Source of the DNA: Pycnopodia helianthoides
Taxonomy: Eukaryota > Echinodermata > Asteroidea > Forcipulatida > Asteriidae
Length of the DNA: 64,000 bases
Assembly (NCBI GenBank): GCA_032158295.1
Contig: CM063252.1
Coordinates: forward strand, 20,480,036 to 20,544,035
Direction of reading: 5' to 3'
Shown: positions 48,601-60,600 of the stretch, one piece after another
Layout of the letters: every line of letters begins with the position of its first letter
How positions within the stretch are numbered: position 1 is the stretch's first letter
Made by a program: the position numbers and the translations under genes
The notes under the pieces: model-generated
What the model was told of the DNA's origin: nothing
The model's input: the letters and a program-made list of their open reading frames with translations, nothing else
Database searches by the model: none

Positions 48601-51600
48601 AGATTCAACAAATGAATAAAACGCTCACTGAGCGATGAACTCCAACCGGAAAATTAGTTTATTCATTTCTCATCAAATATGGCATTTCAGACAGAAATAT
48701 TTCAAGGGATGTTATCTACTATCATCATCATTAGACCGTGTAAGTTTTATGTAAATCTGTGATAAAAAAGTATATTTTACAAGTTCTTTTCTTACCAATT
48801 CTGTAATGTTCCTTTAAGCAGAAAATATTGCTTAACAATTGCCTGCTAAGCAGAAATGAGTGGGATACCAATCACAAATTGTACATGTGATATGGTAGTT
48901 TGGCTGGTAACCTTATTCTGGTAAGCATAATTTTGTTGTGCTTAGCTACTTTTTGTGCTTAAGCAGCTCTATGAAATTGGGCCCAAATTAACAAGCTGGA
49001 TTTACCCGATTTTCTCAAACATGCAAACACTTCAGATAACATTTCTTCTTTAACTACTGAGGCCAACTTCAGTCTTCTTATAAATGTTTTAGTTTAATGA
49101 TAATTAAACAAATTGTATAATTTTTAAAAATAAAGATGACGATGACGGTGAGATATTGACTATGGATATGATGATAAAGGAGAACAGAGGACATGGAGAA
49201 ATTTCAGATGGTAAGTAACACTGTTAATAATTTGTGTGTTTGTGTTGGGAGGTATACACATTCAAACTGGGAACCTACAACAAAAGAGAACAATAAGGTT
49301 CCTGGTTGGGTAAAGGTCCCCAGTTGGAAAATCTGTAAAAAACCAGTGAAAAAAAACTAGCTGTTGCCAAAAAAGTTGAAGTACAAAAAAAAGAGGGACA
49401 AATGGGAGGTCCCGATTGTAGGATTGTGTAGGTGTTTACACACTTGAGTTTGTGGGTAGGTATACACATTCAAACTGGGAACCTACAACAAAAGAGGACA
49501 AAACCAATGGGAGCTGTTGCCAAAAAGTTGAAGCACAAACAAAAGAGGGACAACAGGAGGTCCCCAATTGCAGGTGTTTTTATACTTGTGTATGTATCAA
49601 GCAATGGATATTAACAGCTGATCCGCAAATTTTCTCTTTTTCCTTTGTTTAAGTGCCATAGAAAAGTGAAAAACTTTATGCAAAGTTGTGCGTGATTTAC
49701 AGTTTCCACGTTTACAATGTTGCATGTCCATTTAAATGGATTTGTATTTTGGAAATGGACACAATGTTACCTTCAACATAGAAAACTTTCATTGAGAAAA
49801 TATTCATCAGTAAGGAAATTGTCTTTATTGAGCATTTTGAATAATAACTAAAAATATGAGAGCAATTATCTGCATTGTGTGAATAAATTTACCTCTGCTT
49901 ACCAACCAAAATGAACTGTGGTATAACTGCAAACAATTGTCAATCTCCTGACACATCAATCCTAACAGAGTCTTTCTCAATGGCAAAATGAAAGCTCACC
50001 ACACAATAAAGCACATTAGTGTAACAGAAGCAGTTAGGTGGAAAAGGAAAGAGCAGAGTGCAATTTGAAGACGCATACGATGAAGAAAAGAAAAGAGCGA
50101 TTAGGAATTGGGAGTGGGATAGAAGATACCTTTGGTAGACATCTCACATCCCAATGGGGGTCTTTTTGGGACGCTTGGTGGCAGCAGACGTACCAGTTAA
50201 ATCCATCGTTCTCGGCAATGTGCACATGCTTAGAACTAAGTGACTAATTTTTTTTACCTGGTATGTCTGCTGCCATCTAGTGTTCAAAAGTCTCTCATTA
50301 CAGAATTAGAAGCAGTTCTTGGGAAATATGGCTGCTTTTTTATTAACAAAGTAAGGTTCCTGAGGAAAGTGATCACCAAAGAAATTCCTTAGAAAACAAA
50401 GATAAGTCTGGGAAAAAACACCTCACAGATTTCCCGACCCTATGAAGGATATAATGTTACTCTTTGTACTTATTATAAAACTACAGCTATATCTAGATCC
50501 ATGGAAGATGACAGCGAGTCTGATGAGTATATGGGAACTGATCTCTGTTGTGATGAGAACGAGGAGGAAGTGGAATATCTCTGTTGTGATGAGAACGAGG
50601 AGGAAGAGGAATACGATGAGGTACCAGTAGAAGCAGAGCAAGAGAGATCAAGCGACAAATACAGCGGCTATTCAGCAATGGCAGGTAGAACTAAGAAAGA
50701 AAGAAAAGTAATAAACCACAAGGGAAACTGACTGGGTAGATTTTTATTATTTTGGGGTTGAACAAAGACAAATTTACTAGAGCGGGATTTGAAGCAACAT
50801 AGGGGTAGATAGCTTAGTTGGTAGAGCGCCGACTTGTTAATCCAGAAGTCGTTGGTTCAAATCCCGCTTTAGTCAAAAAAAATTTGTTCAACCCAAAACT
50901 ATATAAAATCTACCCAGTCAGTTTCCTTTGTGGTTTATTACTTGATATTTGATATGAAAAAGTCACATCCCCTTAAGGTGATTCCCTGGCTGCCGCTTCC
51001 CAGGTTGTATCTTAAACTTGGGTGTGATCCCTGGCTACACGGAAGTTAACAGTTGTATGGCTTCTGACTGGCACCCCCGAACAAAGATATTGACAAAATA
51101 GGGAGACCGCCAACATAGGGCTAGATAGCTCAGTTTGTAGCGCGCCGGCAAGTAAATCCTGAGGTCGTTGGTTCAAATCCCGCTCTAGTCAATTTTTCTT
51201 TGTTCAACCCAAAATTAAAGAAAGAAAAGGAATGAAGATGAAAGTTGAACTACTCTACAGTTGAAATGCAGTTTAGGGAATGACACTTCTTTAAGTTTAC
51301 CTACTCTCATGAAACTTCAACTTAGTGTGACAAGTCTGTCTTAATCAAATTGTGTGAATTATTCCCTCACTCGCACATGTTGAGTCACCCGCTTGTGTTA
51401 GCGTTCTCGGGCTGACATGGATGTCCACACATCTCTGTCTACCATGCATGTTGCTAACTCTGCTAAATACCTCAGCCCAGTATAGGCCAGCAAATGTTGA
51501 CAAAGGTCCATCGCTTACAATCCCCTGGTTCGACTGTCAAATTGTTGTTACAATAAAAAGAAGGGAAGTATACAATTTTTATAAAGGATTTTAATAATGG

Positions 51601-54600
51601 CCACCACAATGCACTTATTAATTTATCACAGGTGTACATACAGAGCTACTCTAAAATTTTGATTCGCCTATTTAGAATCACCTTATAAGGGTTACAATCT
51701 GCAATCAGCACATGCAAGAAAACACGGGGACAACTTAATGATAAGTGCCCTATTCTGGGTTCTTTTCGTGTATTACACAACACACTAGACCTACAGCTTT
51801 ACGTCCCATCCAAAGGGCGAAGCATTACTGGTTAGGTGTCTTGCTTACGGACACAAGTATCATGACCGGAAAAACAGAGTTTGACCCAGATACACTAGAA
51901 CAGTTGGCATGACTCTGACATAACTGATCATAACCAGTAAAAAAAAGTGAAGTCTGTCCCGAGCCAATATGGCTCATCAGCCCGGTGAGAATATCTCTAT
52001 ACCCCTGGACAGGATGCCAGTTCATCGCAGGTTACTCCCCAGCTCTCGTTTATACCCATTTGTACTACTGGGTGGAGTGAAGCAATTATGAAGAGTGCCT
52101 TGCTCAAGGACCCAAGTGTCATGACTGACAGGCCAGTATTCGAACCCACATTCTGTAAGTTGCAGAACTTGAGTCCATCGCCCTGAACACTCGGCCACGA
52201 CACCCCCTATAACCAGTAAACAAACAGTTTACCTTCATCCATTCTAATTAATCCATGTAGAATCTGTACGGGACACAAGAGGTCTGAGAACACGGAGGAC
52301 AGCAGCAGTTGGTCCGATGATGGATAAGACCAATGAGGAAGTTTCAAATGAATTCATGGACACCATTCTTTGTGGTCTCCAGCCAATGGTAAACAGCTTG
52401 TATTTTAACACCCCCTTACATAGATTCTGCCTTGTGATTGATTGAGAGTGCATCACATGATATGTCTTAGTTTTGCTAGAAAGCCAAAAACTACACATAG
52501 CAACCAGTGTACTGTACCCTTAGCTACCCTTGAGGCACAATATATGTATGGGGTTTCTAAAAAGAAATGTTGACTGCTTTTACTTGTGCTATGGTTAAAA
52601 CTCTAGGACTCCCTCTGTGATCCCAGACGCTCTTGGGATCACCTCGAGAGTTGTAAAATTTAACTGTAACAGTCAAAGCAGTCAACGTTTGTATGCTATG
52701 TACAGACATACCTCTCCTATATTAGTCAGCCACAAGTAAATTCTGTTGATCTAAGGTTGTGACACACAAACACCACCTAGGAGTTATGTAGCAACTCACA
52801 GTAGTTCAATACGACCCACGTATCAAAGCATTCCCTGTTACTATAGCCTTGTTTTATATATCTAAGTTCTAATTCATGAAAAATTATATTGGTTTCCAAG
52901 TGAAATTTCACTGAAGCTTCTATGTTGATATTTGCTTGTTTTTTTAATTTTGTTTGTTAAGAGCATGATTTAAGAAGTGTCTATTTTTGTTCCTTCCCTG
53001 TTGGCCACAACCTTTCAATGAACTTTCTGTTATACTTTTAGGCAGAACAACAAATGCAACAGCAGCAGATCATACAAGGGTTACAGAGTGATATGAAAAT
53101 GTCAAGCAGCCAACCACAAGTTACATTTGATAAAAAAAGTAAGAAAAAGAAGACGGGAGCTCGTGGTGTATTGGATGATTTTCTCTCAGCACGTTCAGCC
53201 AAGCAAACAAGTGAGGTTCAACAACAGCCCAGAACTTTTGTCAGTGCTGAATATACAAAGAATCTATCAGAATATAGTAGTTCTGATGCATCACAACTTC
53301 TGAGATTTAAAGGTATGATTGTTGGGAATCCTAATGCAGGGTTTTCCTTTAAAGCAAATAATTTCGGACTCTTTCTAATGATTGAGAATCATAGAGCTAT
53401 ATCGAATGCCTAGACCACTAACTTGAAGGTATGTGGGTGCATCCATGTTTATGTACAAACCTATGTAAAAAGCTTGAAATTTTGTACATAAATTTTAAAG
53501 TTTGAGCATATCAGAGCCGTCATTCTTTTGTGTTCATTAAAGAATTTATAATTTGAACGTGTAATCAGTAATGTAGGTGCTTTGCACAGGTATTGCAAAC
53601 CTTTAATTGCACATGTTAGTTTCAGGTAAGTTTCAGGTTAGTTTCAGGTACAACTGGGAATAACATGATAAATCTTTTTTATTTTCCCCATTTAGAACTT
53701 TCTTCCAGGAAAAGTGCCTCAAGGATGCTGTCGAGGGTAAGCATTAATGATATCAGTCACCAGTGTTTTTGTACTCTTTAGACATTAATTTCAATGGTTT
53801 TTACATTAACTATGAACCAAATCCAACCAATTACATTCAGAAGTCAATAAGATTTGCATGTTATTATTTGTAGGACTGCGAATATCTAATTCATAAAGAA
53901 TTTAGCTTTTTATTGAGTGGGATTTAAGAATTTGTTAGAAGCATCGATTTTGGTATAGTCTGGTTTTGTAATTGTTTTAAAGTGCTTTTGAACTGGTTTT
54001 GAGAGCTAATTTTATTTGTACAAAAGACAAACTTATGATTATGTCTTTCACTGTTCACAAGCTTGTGACTGCCTTTGTTTTATTTTTGTTTCAGGGCATT
54101 TCAAGTGAGAGATTAAAAAAACAGATGAAAGATTCAAATGAAACAATGGAAGAACCAGCTTGTTTTGAGCGGTCATTCCGGGTTTCAGGAATGTCAGAAG
54201 CCCATCTTTCTGTACCACCAACTTCAGCACTACTAGTACTTGAAGATTTTGATGATTTGAATTCTGATATGTGCGCGCGTATGGAACCACGTCTAGCAAT
54301 GCCATTAAGAGCATCAGCACCATCACTACCACAACCTGGTACAGCTAAATTGTTTGGTGGACATCTACCACTTTCTGAAGCTAGGTCATCTGGATTTGGG
54401 TTCATCGAAGAGAGTCAGGATTGTGTTGATTCAGCAACTGAATTTACAGAAGCTGGAATACATCAACCATTTTCATTTGGAGTACCACCACCACCACAGT
54501 CACCACCAACTAGGTCATCTGCATTTGAAGTTGAAAACCTTATGTTGGGAGCTTCATTTGGAGGACCATCTCCAACGCCCTCACGACCTCCAGTTGGTTT

Positions 54601-57600
54601 GTCTGAATCTGCAACATTTGGTTTGTTGGAGAAGACAGCTTTATTTGGGAGACCTGCACCACAAACACAATCTAGCTGTCGTTATAGTCTGCCAGAGGCA
54701 GAAGAGGGATTGTCAGCAGTGCAAGCACCTCCACTGCCACCACGAAGAGGGTCATCTGCATTAGGAGAAGTTGAATCATCTGTGAAGACAGGCTTATTTG
54801 GAGGACCTCCATCACTACCACCCCCAATTCCAGCTAGATCATCTGTATACATGGAATATGGTAGAGGCGGGCCGCCTATCCCGGCAGGTTTAATTAGAAG
54901 ACCTGCAATGCCGCCCCAGCAGCAAAACAAACTGGGTCATCTACATTTGGAGGATTTGGTTCATCTCAACAGGCACATTCATTTAAGAGACTTCCACCAC
55001 AACCACCACCAGCAACTGGGTCAGTGAGATTTGGAGGAGTCAGCTCATCTGAGAAGGCAGGCTTGTTTGGTGGTCCTCCTCCACCACCACCACCAGCAAC
55101 TGGGTCAGTGAGATTTGGAGGAGTCAGCTCATCTGAGAAGGCAGGCTTGTTTGGTGGACCTCCTCCACCACCACCACCAGCAACTGGGTCAGTGAGATTT
55201 GGAGGAGTCAGCTCATCTGAGAAGGCAGGCTTGTTTGGTGGACCTCCTCCACCACCACCACCACCAGCTGGGTCAGTGAGATTTGGAGGAGTCAGCTCAT
55301 CTGAGAAGGCAGGCTTGTTTGGTGGACCTCCTCCACCACCACCACCACCAGCTGGGTCAGGGAGATTTGGAGGAGTCAGCTCATCTAAGAAGGCAGCCTT
55401 GTTTGGTGGACCTCCTCCACCACCACCAGCAGCAACTGGGTCAATGAGATTTGGAGGAGTCAGCTCATCTGAGAAGGCAGGCTTGTTTGGTGGACCTCCT
55501 CCACCACCACCACCAGCAACTGGGTCAGTGAGATTTGGAGGAGTCAGCTCATCTGAGAAGGCAGGCTTGTTTGGTGGACCTCCTCCACCACCACCACCAC
55601 CAGCTGGGTCAGTGAGATTTGGAGGAGTCAGCTCATCTGAGAAGGCAGGCTTGTTTGGTGGACCTCCTCCATTACCACCACCACCAGCTGGGTCAGGGAG
55701 ATTTGGAGGAGTCAGCTCATCTAAGAAGGCAGCCTTGTTTGGTGGACCTCCTCCACCACCACCAGCAGCAACTGGGTCAATGAGATTTGGAGGAGTCAGC
55801 TCATCTGAGAAGGCAGGCTTGTTTGGTGGTCCTCCTCCACCACCACCACCAGCAACTGGGTCAGTGAGATTTGGAGGAGTCAGCTCATCTGAGAAGGCAG
55901 GCTTGTTTGGTGGTCCTCCTCCACCACCACCAGCAGCAACTGGGTCAGTGAGATTTGGAGGAGTCAGCTCATCTGAGAAGGCAGGTTTGTTTGGTGGACC
56001 TCCTCCACCACCACCACCAGCAACTGGGTCAGTGAGATTTGGAGGAGTCAGCTCATCTGAGAAGGCAGGCTTGTTTGGTGGACCTCCTCCACCACCACCA
56101 CCACCAGCTGGGTCAGTGAGATTTGGAGGAGTCAGCTCATCTGAGAAGGCAGGCTTGTTTGGTGGACCTCCTCCACCACCACCACCACCAGCTGGGTCAG
56201 GGAGATTTGGAGGAGTCAGCTCATCTAAGAAGGCAGCCTTGTTTGGTGGACCTCCTCCACCACCACCAGCAGCAACTGGGTCAATGAGATTTGGAGGAGT
56301 CAGCTCATCTGAGAAGGCAGGTTTGTTTGGTGGACCTCCTCCACCACCACCACCAGCAACTGGGTCAGTGAGATTTGGAGGAGTCAGCTCATCTGAGAAG
56401 GCAGCTAGCTTGTTTGGTGGACCTTCCCCACAAAAAAAGCCTATAAGTCAAGATAATGCATTGTATGATTTACAGCAAGTAGGCCTACCTCTCGATTTAT
56501 CAAAACTTCATGGCAGCTCCCCGTCACCATCGCGGCCTCCCAAACAAGGACCTCCAACTTATTCACCTGGTCCTACTCGTTTTTTTGCAAATTTGAAAGC
56601 AGAGAGGATAAGATCACCATCTGTCGCAGTTTCAAATGCACAACAAATGATGTTTCAATCTCACTCAAAATCTGATGAGGTCCCACTGAGAAAGTCACTG
56701 ATGGTTAAATCATCTCCTCAGCTAAGGGCCTGCACAGGATTCTCTCAAACATATAAAGCTGCTGGGGAAAGGTCTATCCTTAGACTAAGTTCACCGGATT
56801 ATATGTGTGCCTCTTTTGGAGACGGACACCCTCATATCAACAAAGGTAAGATAAGTTGTCACACTTTCTTCAATGTTGTTAAGTTTTATAGTTGCAGTGA
56901 AAAAAGACTGTGGCGTCTTGATTGTGACATTTAAATCATTAATCAACAAAAATTCAATGCTCCGTATTTTTGACTGCGTGAGGGCGCTCTCAAAAACATT
57001 GTTATCACTTCCGGGGGTATAACTTAAGCGATTATCATCTGCTCAGCTAGCTGTGTACAGTTTTAACATCGGCGTTCTGTCACTTAGTGCGTGGTAGTTT
57101 CTAGTTGCCTCTAGAATCTAAGGTGGATTAATAACGGCTCCTTTAAAGGTCTTATTGTCCGTGATGGATATGATGTCTGGTAGTAATGTGTTTCAGTCCT
57201 TAACTGTCTGGAGGAAGTATTTGAAGCAGTTTTCGTTTCCGGAGAACAGTTGTTTCTATAAAGAGGAAAGGATGAGCCACGCTTAATTGCCAGTTCTGAT
57301 ATTGTAAGATTAGATGCAGGGCTCTTTATTTCTTTAAAGGAGCCATTATTAATCCACCTTAGATTCTAGAAGCAACTAGAAACTATCGCGCACAGAAGTG
57401 ACAGAACGCCGATGTTAAAACTGTACACAGCTAGCTGAGCAGACGGTAATCGTTTAAGTTATACCCCCGGAAGTGATACAAATATTTTTTAAGAGCGCCC
57501 TCACGCGGTCAAAAATACGGCGCATTGAGCTCCTGTTTCAAAACTAGCTTCTTGACGTTATACACACCAATAATTATTTCAGGCCATGTTGTACTATGGA

Positions 57601-60600
57601 CGATATTTCAAAAGAGCACAAATGCATAGCTGCAACTCAAGAAAATATACGTTAAGCATGTTTATCATCGCTCTACATGTTGTACATTCAAAACTTTATA
57701 AATGTGGCTTTTACATTGAGGCAATTCTGTTTTGTCCATAATATTTATTGTTTTTTTTAATATCTTCACTTTTTAACTATAGATGCAGATCTAAACATTG
57801 AGACCAATGTTAGGATTAGCGATGGTAAAACTAACATTGCCGAAGTTATGTTTCTTCTTAAACTACAAAACAAGGTAGGTTATCATGGTGACTGAAATTC
57901 ATTTAGTAAGGCTTACCAATGCATGTCGTGGCCAAGTGGTCTGGTGCACCGGACTTGAGCTCTGGTGTTTCTGATCAGCAGGGTGTGTGTTCAACTCCCG
58001 GTCTTGACACTTGTGACCTTAAGCAATACACTTAACCATTATTGCTTCATTCTTCATAAGGTTCCTTGTGCTGTGTAAGAACCCAGTACACCTAATGGGT
58101 GGGAGGAATTCGAAAACTATTTGATCTAACCCAACAGTATTAAAAAAACTTGTTGTTCCATTTACGGAACAAAGCAGTGACCACCTTGTACCTTCAATAA
58201 TCACTGAGTATAATTTATAGGGCTCCCTCTCTGGGTGCTCACGGCCCAACCCATATTAGCGACAGTGAAATGGATAACTCAGAATGTTGATCATTCTGGA
58301 AATACTCTCCCCTCGATACATACAACCGACATTTTACATTATACCATCTCCATTTCAAATTCATTAACTCCTCAACGTTATTCAGGGGGAAAGAGCTATT
58401 TTGAAATCACATTGCCACCTTAAGATCACATTGTGACAATGGTCTTTGGACATCATTAAGCATTAAGAGAAGGGGTTTGTCCTGGTGTTTCACCGCATCA
58501 TCTTGTTTTAATAAGATGGTATATGAATGGGTCTTATGATGCAAAAATCTTAACATACTTGTCCTAATCATAAGCATTTTGAGACACTTGTAGATAAATT
58601 GCTAGGAACTGATTATTATTGTTATGATTTTATTCATGTTGAATTTGTATCGGGGAATAATTATATTGTTTGTGTTTACCCTGACAGCCATCAATTTATT
58701 GCTATCCATGTGAGGACTTCCCTTTGTCCCCTTAACTTAACACTCTCCATAGAGTAAGCGCACACAAAAATGTGAGGACACAAACAAAACAAAGGATTAC
58801 AATGTGAGGACAGCATTGTTCCTTTTGTGTTTCTCTGTTCTACTGTCGCCACACTGCTTATAATACCATGACACCGATATTAGTGTGAAGCACTGTAAAC
58901 ACTTTCCCAAGTCATGCGGGGAAAAAAATCCCCAAGCATATTACTGTTTCCATTCTAGAGCAAATGTCTTACCACTAGACCACCAAGCTTGCCCGCTAGC
59001 CAGAGGCAGTATGAATAATATGCCTGTGGTTTTGTTTTTTTAGTACTCAGGAAAGTACTTAGTATGCACTATGCAGTGCTTAAAACACACACACACAAAA
59101 GTGTGTAATGACCTCCAGTTGTGGACCCTCCTTTGTTAAATTCTTTGTTCTGACAAACGTAGACCCCATTGTTTCCCTTTGTGAGAGAAATCGTGGACCT
59201 ATTGTCCCTTTTGTTGTAAGTCCTTCAAACTCAAACACACACAATAACATTTATACCTTCTGACAAATCTACTGTAACACTCTTTTTTCAGGCTGGATGG
59301 TGGTCATTAGGGCCTGTTTTTCAGTCAGTTGTCGGGGTGAAGTGTGCGTACATTTCACAGATGTTGATTGATGCTGGTGTAAAATCACTCGGTAAGTAAG
59401 ACAGTTGTATGATGTGAATTAGTTCTCTACTTAAAGGGTGGAGTTGAAAGAGTTTAGGAGGGAGGGATGAAGATTGCATGAAACAAGCTAAGACAAAAGA
59501 AAAGCCTGTTCCCTCAAATAGCAGTAGACATAATAGTAGTGTAAATGGCCAGGAACCAGTCTACATTCAGGCTGTTTTAGTTACAGTGGAGCCATAGCTA
59601 GCTTTATAACAGGTTGTATTCCTCGTCCCTCGGTCATTCAAGATGTTCTCTCTATTTGTATTCCTGTGTCAAATCAGTGTAGTTTAGTTTTGAGTAAAGT
59701 TAGAAGTTTCAAGGAGCTCTATAAAAGCTTCTAAGGAAATACTAGTGTTGAATTTCTGGTCTGTATTTTTAACAAGTTTGTTAAGCTCTCACTCGCCAGT
59801 TGCCCTAACTTGCTGCTTGGACAGAAGTTTTATTCACACTGCCGTTCCCCTGTGGAACAGTTGTACAGTATCTGTTGTTGGCAACATCACTAAGGAAGGG
59901 ATTCAGTCCTTCAAGCGCTGCATGCATGAACGTCTTCTTATAAAATCAACAGAGTGTTTCCCAGATACCATTTATCTCTGTTTTCTTTTGTTCTTGTCCA
60001 GCAGCTGTTGAGTTGTAATGAACCATTTGAGTAGCCAATCAGAGCTCTTCTTTTAAGAGCCTTCAGTCTGGTTCCATTTTTCTTTCTGTTCATTGACCTT
60101 GTTAAAGTATGTTGGGCTATTGTGCACATTTGCTTTGTGTATTAAAAAACAAGCATGTCAAGAATCTGTAGATAGTTCCCAATAGATGCCATCTTTACGG
60201 GTAAATTGCATTTTGGCTTGCACGCGCGTGAAGCACATGAATTATTAATGTAGCTGCATTGTTTGCCACACCAATCGTGCAATGAGTTTTGTGGAATGTT
60301 TGTGTGCTGCACGCCATTCTCACGCGAAACGCATGACTGTGTGTTCCAACTTGCCCGTAAAGATGGCTGATTTTGGTCTTATTGCAACCTATCTGTATGC
60401 ACTAATTAAGCCACTTGTTTTATTACAGGGGCTGACATGGCTAGACTTCTTGAGCAGCTAGTAACAACATACCTCATCTTACTCCACTTAAACAAGATTC
60501 TGAAACTCTCACCGACTCCCCATATCAATAGCAGAGACAGAGAGAGCACTGTGGAGGCCGTCTTGAAGGCAGAGAGGTGGGTAGCTCAGGTTGAGAGTGA

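Noticed and set aside
54048..54405. Minus-strand open frames of about 100 codons
   Set aside because: Shadows of PARP4 exon 31; the plus-strand frame has the splice phases and the conserved context.
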